Source: Polynucleobacter paneuropaeus (GTDB lineage: Bacteria; Pseudomonadota; Gammaproteobacteria; Burkholderiales; Burkholderiaceae). From it: a stretch of 64,000 bases of DNA. The first letter of the stretch is position 1, and every line of letters starts with the position of its first letter. The notes under the pieces were generated by a model. That model did no database searches, had not been told where the DNA came from, and was given only the letters and a program-made list of their open reading frames with translations. Of this stretch, positions 23,481 through 32,059 are shown in pieces. The position numbers were made by a program, and so were the translations under genes. The stretch lies in NCBI RefSeq assembly GCF_003261235.1, contig NZ_CP030085.1, positions 186,001 through 250,000 on the forward strand, in the 5' to 3' direction.

Positions 23481-25490
23481 ATGCATCTCTTATTCGAAGA
23501 GAGTGGCGATCTCAAGATTGCCACTACGCAATCTGCCAGTGGTGTTGGAGATGCAGAATCCTGGCAAGCTACGACGCTCTCGGGTAAAAAAATTAAACTC
23601 AAGGCAAAAGAAGTTTGGCTGCGTTTTGAAAATTCTGATGCGCATGCAGTCATGACTCAAGCCAATGCGTTATCCGCAGGGATTGATTTGCAACTATTAT
23701 GGGACTGCGCCCCTGATGAAGAGTTTGGCTTGGTTGATGTATCTCAAGAATATTTTGGAGATCAGGCTAGCATTGAACAGCAAGTGGCTTTAGGCCTCGC
23801 ATTACAAGGCGCCCCGGTATTTTTTCGGCGCAAAGGGCGTGGACGTTTTCAGCGTGCACCTTTAGAACAACTGCAAGCCGGCTTAGCGGCCATGGAGCGC
23901 AAGCAAAAAGAATTAGAGCAACAACAAGCTTGGCAACAAGAGCTGATTGCCGGCCAATTTCCAGCAACTTTGCGCTCCATCAGAAAGCAATTGCTATTTA
24001 ATCCTGATAAAAATACCAGTGCCTATAAGGCGCTCCAAGCCGCATGTTCGGAGACTGGCGAGTCAGCAGCTCAATTGATGATTCGTTGTGGAGCTATTGA
24101 TTCTCCACTGGCCTTTCATCAAGAAATGTTTCTCAAGACCCATTTTCCTCAAGGTGCTGAGCATCATGAGCAAACTGGAATTGACCAAGCTTTGTGTGAC
24201 ATTCGTTTTGCTGAATTGCCGGTACCGCAGGTTAAAGCATTCTCGATTGATGACTCTGGCACTACTGAGATTGATGATGCTCTATCTGTTACGCCATTGG
24301 AAGGCGGTGGTCACCGCATCGGTATCCATATTGCAGCTCCTGGATTGGTGATTGCAAAAGATGATCCAGTCGATTTGGTAGCACGTCATCGTATGTCGAC
24401 GGTCTATTTCCCCGGTGACAAGATGACGATGTTGCCCGATTCCATCATTACGCAATTCTCCTTAGATGAAGGTGGAGAGCGGGCAGCGCTTTCTATGTAT
24501 GTCGATCTCGATGCGGACAATAAATTACAAGAAGATACTTTAGAGATTCGAGCAGAGCGGGTGCCTATTCTTGCTAACTTACGTCTAGAAGATCTTGAGC
24601 ACCTAGTTACTGAAGAAGCCTTTGCAAATAAAGAGGTATTTCCATTTCATGAAGAGTTGGCCATCTTGTGGAAAGGAGCCCAGCATTTGCATGCTGCACG
24701 CCAAGAGCGGCGCGTCGCTAATGGCTTGCGCGCTGAACAATTGGGCCTGGTAGATCCCAATGCACTCGCTAGAGATTTCTATTTTGAGATTGAAGAGCGC
24801 TCTGGTGACCAGTTTGTTGAGATCGTGCCACGTCAGCGCGGCTCGATCTTGGATACGATTGTTGCTGAGTGGATGATCTTTTGTAACAGTAGCGCTGGAC
24901 ATTTGCTATCAGAGCATGGCTTGCCAGGTTTATTTCGTACCCAAAAGGGTTGGGGACCATTACGGACGCGGATGCAAACCACCCCTGGGCCTCATGAAGG
25001 CTTAGGCTTGGATTACTACGCTTGGTCAACCTCACCCCTGCGCCGCTATTCTGATTTAGTCAACCAATGGCAATTGATTGCCCTGGCTAAACATGGCGTA
25101 ACCGCCAAGATGGTAGCTCCTTTTTCTTCAAAGGATGCTAGCTTGATGGGGATCGCTGCTGACTTTGAGACCTGTTACCAAGCTTACGGAGAGTTTCAGG
25201 ATCGCTTAGAAAAATATTGGTGTCTACGTTGGCTACAACAGCAAGGTCTACCCAAAACAGTTTTTGTACGACACCTCAAAGAGGGGATGTCTCGTCTTGA
25301 AGCAGTCCCTCTGCACATTGCTATTCCTGAGTTAGCAACACACCCCCGCATGACGAGAGCAGAAGTGGAGATTACCGATTTAGATCTATTGCAGCTGAGT
25401 GCAAGTGCCCGGGTATTACATGTTGAATCTGAACCAGCCCCAGTTGAGGTGGCACCTGAGCGTGGTGAGGATGATGCAAGCGCTGCGTAG
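23481..25490 (+). CDS. RNB-domain exoribonuclease (RNase II/R family)
   Basis: The 669-residue protein contains the RNB catalytic core: FSIDDSGTTEIDDALSV at 254-270 carries the metal-binding aspartates, followed by HIAAPGLVIAKDDPVDL and RYSDLVNQWQL near the C-terminal part of the domain. These enzymes degrade RNA 3' to 5'. The N-terminus (about 1-240) lacks an obvious pair of cold-shock domains and includes a coiled, Gln/Glu-rich segment near 135-155. It probably belongs to the RNase II-like branch of betaproteobacteria. The TonB-like gene starts inside its 3' end. Confidence 0.9.
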   Translation: MHLLFEESGDLKIATTQSASGVGDAESWQATTLSGKKIKLKAKEVWLRFENSDAHAVMTQANALSAGIDLQLLWDCAPDEEFGLVDVSQEYFGDQASIEQQVALGLALQGAPVFFRRKGRGRFQRAPLEQLQAGLAAMERKQKELEQQQAWQQELIAGQFPATLRSIRKQLLFNPDKNTSAYKALQAACSETGESAAQLMIRCGAIDSPLAFHQEMFLKTHFPQGAEHHEQTGIDQALCDIRFAELPVPQVKAFSIDDSGTTEIDDALSVTPLEGGGHRIGIHIAAPGLVIAKDDPVDLVARHRMSTVYFPGDKMTMLPDSIITQFSLDEGGERAALSMYVDLDADNKLQEDTLEIRAERVPILANLRLEDLEHLVTEEAFANKEVFPFHEELAILWKGAQHLHAARQERRVANGLRAEQLGLVDPNALARDFYFEIEERSGDQFVEIVPRQRGSILDTIVAEWMIFCNSSAGHLLSEHGLPGLFRTQKGWGPLRTRMQTTPGPHEGLGLDYYAWSTSPLRRYSDLVNQWQLIALAKHGVTAKMVAPFSSKDASLMGIAADFETCYQAYGEFQDRLEKYWCLRWLQQQGLPKTVFVRHLKEGMSRLEAVPLHIAIPELATHPRMTRAEVEITDLDLLQLSASARVLHVESEPAPVEVAPERGEDDASAA

Positions 25491-26349
25491 ACCTGCTTGG
25501 CCTCAGCTCGGACGAGCCCAAACACTATTTGAGAAAGCATGGCGACGCCATCCTTTGGGACTAGCGATTTGTATCTCCTTAGTCATTCATCTCATCTTCT
25601 TATCATTTCGCTGGGGTTTGGGAGAGATTCAAAGTCGTAGACTCAATACGCCATTGAGTGTGGTTCTAGTCAATGCAGCGAGCCATACTAAAACGCCAGA
25701 GGCAAGTAAATTGGCGCAAGTCGATTTGCAAGGCGGTGGGTCTAGTACGGATCAGGACGCAACTGCATTACATCGTGCACGCTTGGGTACCGAGGCACGC
25801 CTAGAGGTATTAGAGAAGCAGCAAAAGCAAATGCTAGCGAAACTAGAGGCCGAGCGATTAAAGTCTGGTGGTCAAAAAAGTGGTGAGGCACAGCATGCTT
25901 TGCCTCAGCTCAATTCTTTGGAAGCCGAGTTATCAAAACGTCTTCAAACTGAAGGGCGTGGTATGCGTCATAAAGTCATGACTAGCACTACTACGAAATC
26001 GGTCGTATTTGCCCAGTATTACGATGCTATGCGACAAAAGATTGAGGCCTATGGCAGCACTTTCTTCCCTCGAGCAAACGGGCACCCCCTATATGGCAGC
26101 CTTATCATCGTCGTAAGCGTGGATTCTCAGGGGCGAATCATCAATAATCCTCAGGGAAAGGATGGTTTAAGTATTGGTCGTAGCTCTGGAAACCCGGAGC
26201 TAGATCGGCAAGCGCTGGCGATTGTCCGAGCATCTGCCCCCTTTGGCATGTTCCCTGAGCCGATGCAAAAGCAGATTGATATTTTGGATTGGATTGCAAG
26301 CTTTGATTTCACTCGCGATGGTACTGATCGACTAGAGTTGCGTCATTAG
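25471..26349 (+). CDS. TonB-family periplasmic protein
   Basis: Taking the ATG at 25471 gives 292 residues and a 20-nt overlap with the RNB gene; the next codon is also ATG and the frame is open further upstream, so the exact start is uncertain. A short basic cytoplasmic tail precedes a membrane helix (HPLGLAICISLVIHLIFLSF), then a charged coiled-coil-like periplasmic stretch (VLEKQQKQMLAKLEAE). The C-terminal domain has YGSLIIVVSVDSQGRI and NPELDRQALAIVRASAPFG, typical of TonB-C domains. No ExbB/ExbD genes are nearby, so it may be a structural or orphan TonB-like protein. Confidence 0.82.
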   Translation: MMQALRRPAWPQLGRAQTLFEKAWRRHPLGLAICISLVIHLIFLSFRWGLGEIQSRRLNTPLSVVLVNAASHTKTPEASKLAQVDLQGGGSSTDQDATALHRARLGTEARLEVLEKQQKQMLAKLEAERLKSGGQKSGEAQHALPQLNSLEAELSKRLQTEGRGMRHKVMTSTTTKSVVFAQYYDAMRQKIEAYGSTFFPRANGHPLYGSLIIVVSVDSQGRIINNPQGKDGLSIGRSSGNPELDRQALAIVRASAPFGMFPEPMQKQIDILDWIASFDFTRDGTDRLELRH

Positions 26350-26373
26350 CAAATTCGCTTATGCTGTAGTCAG

Positions 26374-27288
26374 ATGAGCACGAATCACACACCAGCCCCT
26401 ATGCATTTAGATACCGACCCTAGCCAGTTTTCAGGATTGGATGTCTATGCTGTTGTCGGCCACCCCATATCCCATAGTAAGTCCCCACAAATTCACACCC
26501 AATTTGCCCAGCAATCCAAACAAGCGATTCACTACGGATATCTTGAAGCGCCCCTAGACGGTTTTATACAAACTGCAAAAGCATTTTTTACTGCGGGTGG
26601 GAAGGGCTTAAATGTCACAGTCCCCTTTAAGCTAGACGCAAAAGTGTTTGCAGATATTCTCACGCCAAGAGCCGAACTAGCAGGTGCAGTAAATACTTTG
26701 TGGCTTCAATCCGGAAAGATTCATGGGGACAATACTGATGGTGCAGGCTTAGTCAGAGATTTGTTGGCACAGGGCATTCGTTTGCAGGATGCACGTATTC
26801 TGTTGGTTGGTGCAGGTGGTGCTGCACGAGGTGTTTTGGGGCCGCTCTTAGATCAAAAGCCACAAGCTCTGGTGATCGCCAACCGCTCCCCTGATAAAGC
26901 GCAAGACTTAGGCAAGCTCTTTGCAGAAAAAGCAAAAATGCAGAATGTTGATTTGTTAATTCGTTCTTTAGATGAACTTGAGAACTCAGCCATCACAAAT
27001 ACTCCTTTTGATTTGGTCGTCAATGCCAGTGCTGCTGGTTTAACAGATGAATCCCCACTAAGCGATCAAGCTGCTACCAATATCTTTACGCCCGCTAGCT
27101 TCGCCTACGATATGGTCTATGGCAAAAGTACGCCCTTAATGAAGCAGGCCATCTATTGTGGCGCGCGGGTGAGTGATGGTTTGGGTATGCTGGTAGAGCA
27201 GGCTGCTGATGCTTTCTTGATCTGGCGCGGATCTGATTTGAGTGCGCAGATTCATCCTCGCTCAGTCTTAGCTCAACTTCGCTCTTGA
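26374..27288 (+). CDS. aroE: Shikimate dehydrogenase
   Basis: The 304-residue NADP-dependent enzyme reduces 3-dehydroshikimate. Substrate-binding motif SHSKSP is at about residues 33-38, NVTVPFK contains the catalytic lysine, GDNTDGAGL binds substrate, and GAGGAARGV starts the nucleotide-binding loop, with NRS for NADP preference. The N-terminus is about 20 residues longer than usual, and an ATG at 26401 is an alternative start. It is followed 7 bp later by mtgA. Confidence 0.96.
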   Translation: MSTNHTPAPMHLDTDPSQFSGLDVYAVVGHPISHSKSPQIHTQFAQQSKQAIHYGYLEAPLDGFIQTAKAFFTAGGKGLNVTVPFKLDAKVFADILTPRAELAGAVNTLWLQSGKIHGDNTDGAGLVRDLLAQGIRLQDARILLVGAGGAARGVLGPLLDQKPQALVIANRSPDKAQDLGKLFAEKAKMQNVDLLIRSLDELENSAITNTPFDLVVNASAAGLTDESPLSDQAATNIFTPASFAYDMVYGKSTPLMKQAIYCGARVSDGLGMLVEQAADAFLIWRGSDLSAQIHPRSVLAQLRS

Positions 27289-27295
27289 TGCTGTA

Positions 27296-28027
27296 ATGCG
27301 TTGGTTGGGTTATCTTGCAAAATGTTTGCTCAGCGGCTTGCTTGCTATGCAAATTTATTTTGTGCTGCAGATCGGTTTATGGTCTTGGTTTAATCCTGGT
27401 GATACCGCCTTTGAGAGAGCGGAGCACTGGCGCTTATGCGGCTTGCATTGGTCTTGCCCATTTCATTCCTATTGGGTTCCTTATCAACAGATCTCTCCCA
27501 ATCTGAAGCGGGCCGTGCTCGTGAGTGAGGACGATATCTTTTTTCAGCACCATGGTGTACGTGTAGAGGATATGGAAAAGGCTTGGGAAAAGAATCAACA
27601 GAAAAAAGGTCAATCTAAGACAGCTCTACGAGGTGGCTCAACTATCACTCAGCAACTAGCCAAGAATTTATTTTTATCGTCTGAGCAGGATTACCTGCGT
27701 AAAGGCCAAGAGCTTCTGATTACTGCTTATTTAGAACTCATTCTTCCAAAACAAAGATTATTTGAGATTTATCTCAACTCTGTGGAGTGGGGTGAAGGCA
27801 TCTTCGGAATTGGCGCAGCAAGTCAACATTATTTCTCGACGAGTCCTGCTGCTTTATCCCGCGAGGAAGCTGCAGCCTTAGCATCAGCCCTACCAGCGCC
27901 AAAGTGTTTTGATAAGGCGCAATTTTGTCGGAGAGGCAGTATTGATTACGCTGCCCGCCAAGAATTTATTCTCGGGAGTATGGATCGGATTGCTCTAGCA
28001 CCAATCTCTAAAAGCAACTCTCGCTAG
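27296..28027 (+). CDS. mtgA: Monofunctional biosynthetic peptidoglycan transglycosylase
   Basis: The 243-residue protein has an N-terminal membrane anchor (about 5-30) and a GT51 domain with the signatures SEDDIFFQHHGV, GGSTITQQLAKNLFLS, RKGQELLITAYLE and LNSVEWGEGIFGIGAASQ. It polymerises lipid II into glycan strands without transpeptidation. The aroE-mtgA pairing is common in betaproteobacteria. It converges on pyrF with one base between stops. Confidence 0.96.
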   Translation: MRWLGYLAKCLLSGLLAMQIYFVLQIGLWSWFNPGDTAFERAEHWRLCGLHWSCPFHSYWVPYQQISPNLKRAVLVSEDDIFFQHHGVRVEDMEKAWEKNQQKKGQSKTALRGGSTITQQLAKNLFLSSEQDYLRKGQELLITAYLELILPKQRLFEIYLNSVEWGEGIFGIGAASQHYFSTSPAALSREEAAALASALPAPKCFDKAQFCRRGSIDYAARQEFILGSMDRIALAPISKSNSR

Positions 28028-28028
28028 T

Positions 28029-28871
28029 TCACTTCGCGGCAGCGTTTAGAGCATCCCTTGTAGTCTGGGCAACTTTTCTAGCGGCCTGCGCAAAATCTTC
28101 ACCACTGCTGGCATACAAAATCGCTCTAGATGAGTTGATGATCATTCCAGTTCCGGGTTTTTGAGCAATACTGCCCGCTTTGACGGTAGCAGCAATGTCA
28201 CCACCTTGCGCGCCAATCCCCGGAATTAGGAGCGGCATATCACCAACCAGGTTTCTGACCTTAGCAATTTCCTCTGGAAAGGTAGCGCCTACTACTAGAC
28301 CTAGTTGACCTGAGGCATTCCATTTGCTGGCAGCGAGTTTAGCCACCTCAAGATAGAGTGGTTCACCAGTCGAGCTATTTTTGAGAAATTGCAAATCAGA
28401 CCCACCCGGATTAGAGGTACGACACAGCACGATCACACCCTTTTGGGTGTAGCGTAAATAGGGTTCAATAGAATCAAAGCCCATATAAGGATTCACGGTC
28501 ACTGCATCAGCACCATAGCGCTCAAAAGCCTCCATCGCATAATGCTCCGCAGTACTTCCAATATCACCCCGTTTAGCATCCAAAATCACCGGAATATATG
28601 GGTATTGTGTCTTGAGGTGACTGATCAGTTTTTTGAGTTGAGTCTCTGCCCCCTGTGAGGCAAAGTAGGCAATTTGGGGCTTGAAGGCGCAGACAAGGTC
28701 TGCCGTAGCATCGGCAATTGCTTTGCAAAACTCAAAAATAGGCTCGGGTTTACCTGCCAGGGAGGCGGGGATTCTCTTGGGGTCAGGGTCAAAACCAACA
28801 CAGAGCATGCTGCCTTGAGAAGCCCATGCAGCTTGGAGTTGCTGGGTAAAGCTAGGGGACTTAGTATTCAT
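28029..28871 (-). CDS. pyrF: Orotidine-5'-phosphate decarboxylase
   Basis: The 280-residue enzyme forms UMP from OMP. The catalytic Asp-Lys array is visible in VILDAKRGDIGST, with FKPQIAYFASQGAE upstream and a phosphate-binding segment PGIGAQGGD followed by INSSRAILYAS. The length and sequence style fit the longer (type 2/mycobacterial-like) PyrF subfamily rather than the about 240-residue E. coli type. It is divergent from corA. Confidence 0.95.
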   Translation of the reverse strand: MNTKSPSFTQQLQAAWASQGSMLCVGFDPDPKRIPASLAGKPEPIFEFCKAIADATADLVCAFKPQIAYFASQGAETQLKKLISHLKTQYPYIPVILDAKRGDIGSTAEHYAMEAFERYGADAVTVNPYMGFDSIEPYLRYTQKGVIVLCRTSNPGGSDLQFLKNSSTGEPLYLEVAKLAASKWNASGQLGLVVGATFPEEIAKVRNLVGDMPLLIPGIGAQGGDIAATVKAGSIAQKPGTGMIINSSRAILYASSGEDFAQAARKVAQTTRDALNAAAK

Positions 28872-28945
28872 CGGCTGAAGCCTTCATTTATCGAAACTGT
28901 CATGAGCTATAGGATAAACTAGCGCACATTCCTTAGGAGTTCACC

Positions 28946-29911
28946 ATGATCAACTTGTTCGTCCTGCAAAATGGCCGCCTCTCTCAAGAGCAAGTCGAAG
29001 ATCGCAATGAATTATTGCAATATACCAACCCTATTTGGATTGACGTAGTTGATCCAGAAGAGGAAGAGCTGCTCTGGATTAAAGAGGCATTTGGTGTCTT
29101 GTTACCAGAATTGGATGATTTGGGTGACTTAGAGGCTTCAGCCCGTTATTTTGAGGCCGATGATGGTCATCTTCACATTCGTACGGATTTCTTGTTGGAC
29201 GAAGAAGAGGTCTCCCGCAACATTCGGGTTGCCTTCGTCCTTACTAAGCAGGTTCTGTTTTCCATTCATGACGAAGATTTGCCTGTCTTTAGATTAGTTC
29301 GTTTGCGCGCACGTTTGCGTCCGGGCTCAGTCAGCAATGCTAAAGATGTTCTGCTAGATTTGTATTCAACCGATGCTGAATATTCTGCAGATGCACTAGA
29401 AGAGGTCTATGAGAATCTTGAGCGAGCCGGTAAGCAAGTTTTGTCAGATGGTATTAATGACTCTACTGCAGCCTCTGTTCTTGAAACCATCGCTAAAGAA
29501 GAAGATACCAACGGCCATATTCGTCGCAATGTGATGGATACTCGACGCGCACTTTCTTTTTTAATGCGCAGTAAATTATTGTCTGATGAGCAGCAAGAAG
29601 AGGCACGCCAAATTCTGCGCGACATTGATTCTCTCGAAAACCATACCGCTTTCTTGTTCGATAAGATTAACTTCTTGATGGACGCGACTGTAGGTTTCAT
29701 TAACTTGAACCAAAGTAAGATCATCAAGATCTTCTCCGTGGTGTCGGTTGCATTGATGCCACCAACTCTATTAGCCAGCATCTGGGGTATGAACTACAAA
29801 TACATGCCTGAGCTGGATTTAATGTTGGGCTATCCGGCCGCTCTGGGGCTGATGGTGATATCAGCCATTATTCCTTTATGGTATTTCCACCACAAAGGTT
29901 GGATGAAGTAA
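28946..29911 (+). CDS. corA: Magnesium/cobalt transporter CorA
   Basis: The 321-residue protein has the large acidic cytoplasmic N-terminal funnel, a long helix, and two C-terminal membrane helices with the diagnostic GMN motif in IWGMNYKYMPEL near residue 284. It ends with a basic tail (HHKGWMK). CorA forms a pentameric Mg2+ channel. It is a single-gene unit between pyrF and cinA-like, adjacent to the latter's stop codon. Confidence 0.95.
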   Translation: MINLFVLQNGRLSQEQVEDRNELLQYTNPIWIDVVDPEEEELLWIKEAFGVLLPELDDLGDLEASARYFEADDGHLHIRTDFLLDEEEVSRNIRVAFVLTKQVLFSIHDEDLPVFRLVRLRARLRPGSVSNAKDVLLDLYSTDAEYSADALEEVYENLERAGKQVLSDGINDSTAASVLETIAKEEDTNGHIRRNVMDTRRALSFLMRSKLLSDEQQEEARQILRDIDSLENHTAFLFDKINFLMDATVGFINLNQSKIIKIFSVVSVALMPPTLLASIWGMNYKYMPELDLMLGYPAALGLMVISAIIPLWYFHHKGWMK

Positions 29912-30391
29912 TTATTTGAGCAGTGTCAGTAGTTCGGATAAAGCATAAGCACAAGCTTGCTCTCGAATCGCTTGGCGGTCACCAGAAAATAATTGGGTTT
30001 TGCAAATTGTAGATTCTGCAACTGACCAAGCAAAGCAGACTGTACCAACGGGTTTTTGTGGTGATCCACCAGTGGGCCCTGCAATACCTGTGATAGCTAC
30101 GCCCACATTGACCGCAGCATTTCTTTGGGCGCCTTCAGCCATTGCTTTAGCGACTTGCTCACTTACTGCTCCAAAAGAATCAATCGTTTCAGGTGCCACT
30201 CCGAGACACTCCGCTTTAGCGACATTGCTATAAGTGACATAGCCTCTCTCAAACCAATCACTTGAACCAGGAAGCTCCGTTAGCGTTGCGCAAACAAGGC
30301 CGCCAGTGCAGGATTCTGCAAGAGCGATCTTCCAGGATTTTTGAATCAGGACGAGTGATAACGCTTTTGCTAGGGTAGATGATGAATTCAT
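29912..30391 (-). CDS. pncC: CinA C-terminal family amidase (nicotinamide-nucleotide amidase, PncC-like)
   Basis: Starting at the ATG 30389-30391 (MNSSSTLAKAL) the product is 159 residues, the usual size for stand-alone CinA-C/PncC. It has ALAESCTGGLVCATLTELPG with the catalytic Ser, ERGYVTYSN, and GVAITGIAGPTGGSPQKPVGTV-type GIAGPTGG. PncC deamidates nicotinamide mononucleotide in NAD recycling. An open frame extends upstream into pgpA but lacks family similarity. It starts 1 bp after the pgpA stop, in the pgpA-cinA arrangement typical of betaproteobacteria. Confidence 0.92.
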   Translation of the reverse strand: MNSSSTLAKALSLVLIQKSWKIALAESCTGGLVCATLTELPGSSDWFERGYVTYSNVAKAECLGVAPETIDSFGAVSEQVAKAMAEGAQRNAAVNVGVAITGIAGPTGGSPQKPVGTVCFAWSVAESTICKTQLFSGDRQAIREQACAYALSELLTLLK

Positions 30392-30392
30392 A

Positions 30393-30956
30393 TTATTTGA
30401 GTAAGGTTTGTCCAAGCGCAATAACCAACAGCGTAAAGAAGGCCGCAGCAAGATCATCAACCATGATGCCAAAGCCTTGCCATACATTGGCTCGCAGTGA
30501 GTATGTTCCGGAGGGCTGAATAGACTCTTGAATTTTGAAATAGCGATCAATCATCCCAATCGGGCCGGGCTTGATGGCATCAAAAAACCGAAAGAGAATG
30601 AATGCAATGGCTTGCAACCAAATTTCTGTCGGCATGATGATCACAAGTACCAGCCAAAAAGCCACAATCTCATCCCACACAATGCCACCAAAATCTTTTT
30701 TACCTAACTCTTCACTGACTTGGCCGCAGACCCAACAACCAACTACAAAGCTTAAGGCAATAATCCCCAACCAATCTTGCGAAGAAAAAATATACTGTCC
30801 AATATAAAAGACCCCCCAAGCCCAGAGCGTGCCGGCGGTCCCGGGAGCAATAGGACTCAAGCCACTGCCAAAACCAAAAGCGAGGGTGCGACCCGCGGTT
30901 TGAAACACCCACTTCAAGGATGGTGAGTTTGTGGGATGTTTGATGGGTAGATTCAT
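30393..30956 (-). CDS. pgpA: Phosphatidylglycerophosphatase A
   Basis: The 187-residue membrane enzyme dephosphorylates phosphatidylglycerophosphate. It shows the PgpA hallmarks: FGSGLSPIAPGTAGTLWAW, KDFGGIVWDEIVAFW (acidic active-site residues), FRFFDAIKPGPI and GFGIMVDDLAAAF, with four hydrophobic segments. Its start overlaps the thiL stop by 4 bp (30953-30956), matching the widespread thiL-pgpA operon. Confidence 0.95.
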   Translation of the reverse strand: MNLPIKHPTNSPSLKWVFQTAGRTLAFGFGSGLSPIAPGTAGTLWAWGVFYIGQYIFSSQDWLGIIALSFVVGCWVCGQVSEELGKKDFGGIVWDEIVAFWLVLVIIMPTEIWLQAIAFILFRFFDAIKPGPIGMIDRYFKIQESIQPSGTYSLRANVWQGFGIMVDDLAAAFFTLLVIALGQTLLK

Positions 30957-31975
30957 GCGAAGTGATCAAATGATTTCATGAATTTTGAGGCAGCTACTGA
31001 ATTCATTTTGTGACCATCCCAATCGATGAGGGTGATCGTAGATTGAGTGGATGTTGAAGATTGAATTTCACCAATACAGGTCAGAGCCAAGCCCAATTTT
31101 TTACTCAAGGCTTTAATTGGCAATTCATTTTGTGCAGATGCGGTGAAGCAGATTTCATAATCGTCACCACCGCAAGCAGCAAATTGATCTTGGATCATTT
31201 GGCTCTGTTTGAGCAGAGTTGCAGACTTTGGTAAGTTTTTTAAAAAAACGGTGGCATCCACATGAGAAGCGTTCAAGATATGTTGCAGATCACCTAGCAA
31301 GCCGTCTGAGATATCGAGGGCTGCAGTCGCTAAATTTCTTAGCTCGATTCCTAAGGTGATTCTGGGACTGGGTTGGTGTAGACGAGACTCAATGATTTTG
31401 AGTTGATCGCTAGATAGTCCTATTTCATGACGCAGTGCAGCAAGAGTAAGTCTTGCATCACCCAGGGTTCCAGAGACCCAAATTTGATCACCTGGCTTAG
31501 CGCCTGAGCGTCGAATGGCAGACCCTTTTGGAGTACTTCCGAAAGCGGTAATAGAAATATTGAGGGGACCTTGGCAGGTATCACCTCCAATCAGGGGGCA
31601 AGAAAATTCTGTAGCAGCCAAAAACAGGCCTTTGCTAAAGGATTCCAGCCAGGCAGTGTCAGCATGCGGCAGGGCCAGCGCAAGCGTGAAACCTTGGGGC
31701 TTAGCGCCCATCGCTGCCAAGTCTGAAAGGTTGACTGCAAGGGCTTTGTAGCCCAGCCACTCAGGGTTAGCATCCCTGAAAAAGTGCCGACCTTCTACCA
31801 GCATGTCGCTTGTAATTGCCAGCTCCTCATGAGCCAGAGTGGCTAATAGAGCGCAGTCATCCCCAATTCCGAGGGTGACTGCTGGAGCACCTGATAAATC
31901 CATTGCATCCGCTTTGGATTTAAAAAATACCTTAATCAGCTCAAATTCAGAGAGTGGTTTACCAGAAGAAGTCAT
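30953..31975 (-). CDS. thiL: Thiamine-monophosphate kinase
   Basis: The 340-residue enzyme makes thiamine diphosphate from the monophosphate. It has GIGDDCALL near the N-terminus, ITSDMLVEGRHF, the metal-binding NLSDLAAMGA segment, GGDTCQGPL, and DISDGLLGDLQHIL, ending with CGGDDYEICFT. All are standard ThiL/PurM-fold motifs. It is the first gene of thiL-pgpA-pncC on the minus strand and is divergent from the malic enzyme gene. Confidence 0.95.
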   Translation of the reverse strand: MTSSGKPLSEFELIKVFFKSKADAMDLSGAPAVTLGIGDDCALLATLAHEELAITSDMLVEGRHFFRDANPEWLGYKALAVNLSDLAAMGAKPQGFTLALALPHADTAWLESFSKGLFLAATEFSCPLIGGDTCQGPLNISITAFGSTPKGSAIRRSGAKPGDQIWVSGTLGDARLTLAALRHEIGLSSDQLKIIESRLHQPSPRITLGIELRNLATAALDISDGLLGDLQHILNASHVDATVFLKNLPKSATLLKQSQMIQDQFAACGGDDYEICFTASAQNELPIKALSKKLGLALTCIGEIQSSTSTQSTITLIDWDGHKMNSVAASKFMKSFDHFA

Positions 31976-32059
31976 CCCCCATTTTAGGGTGCTTATAGGT
32001 CAGTCATCTAGGAGGAATAGAATTACAGTCTCCCATCTGATTTATTGACGAGTAATTTC

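Noticed and set aside
30392..30550. Longer N-terminus for the CinA-like amidase
   Set aside because: The extra residues overlap pgpA in another frame and do not resemble the family; the ATG at 30389-30391 fits the standard length.
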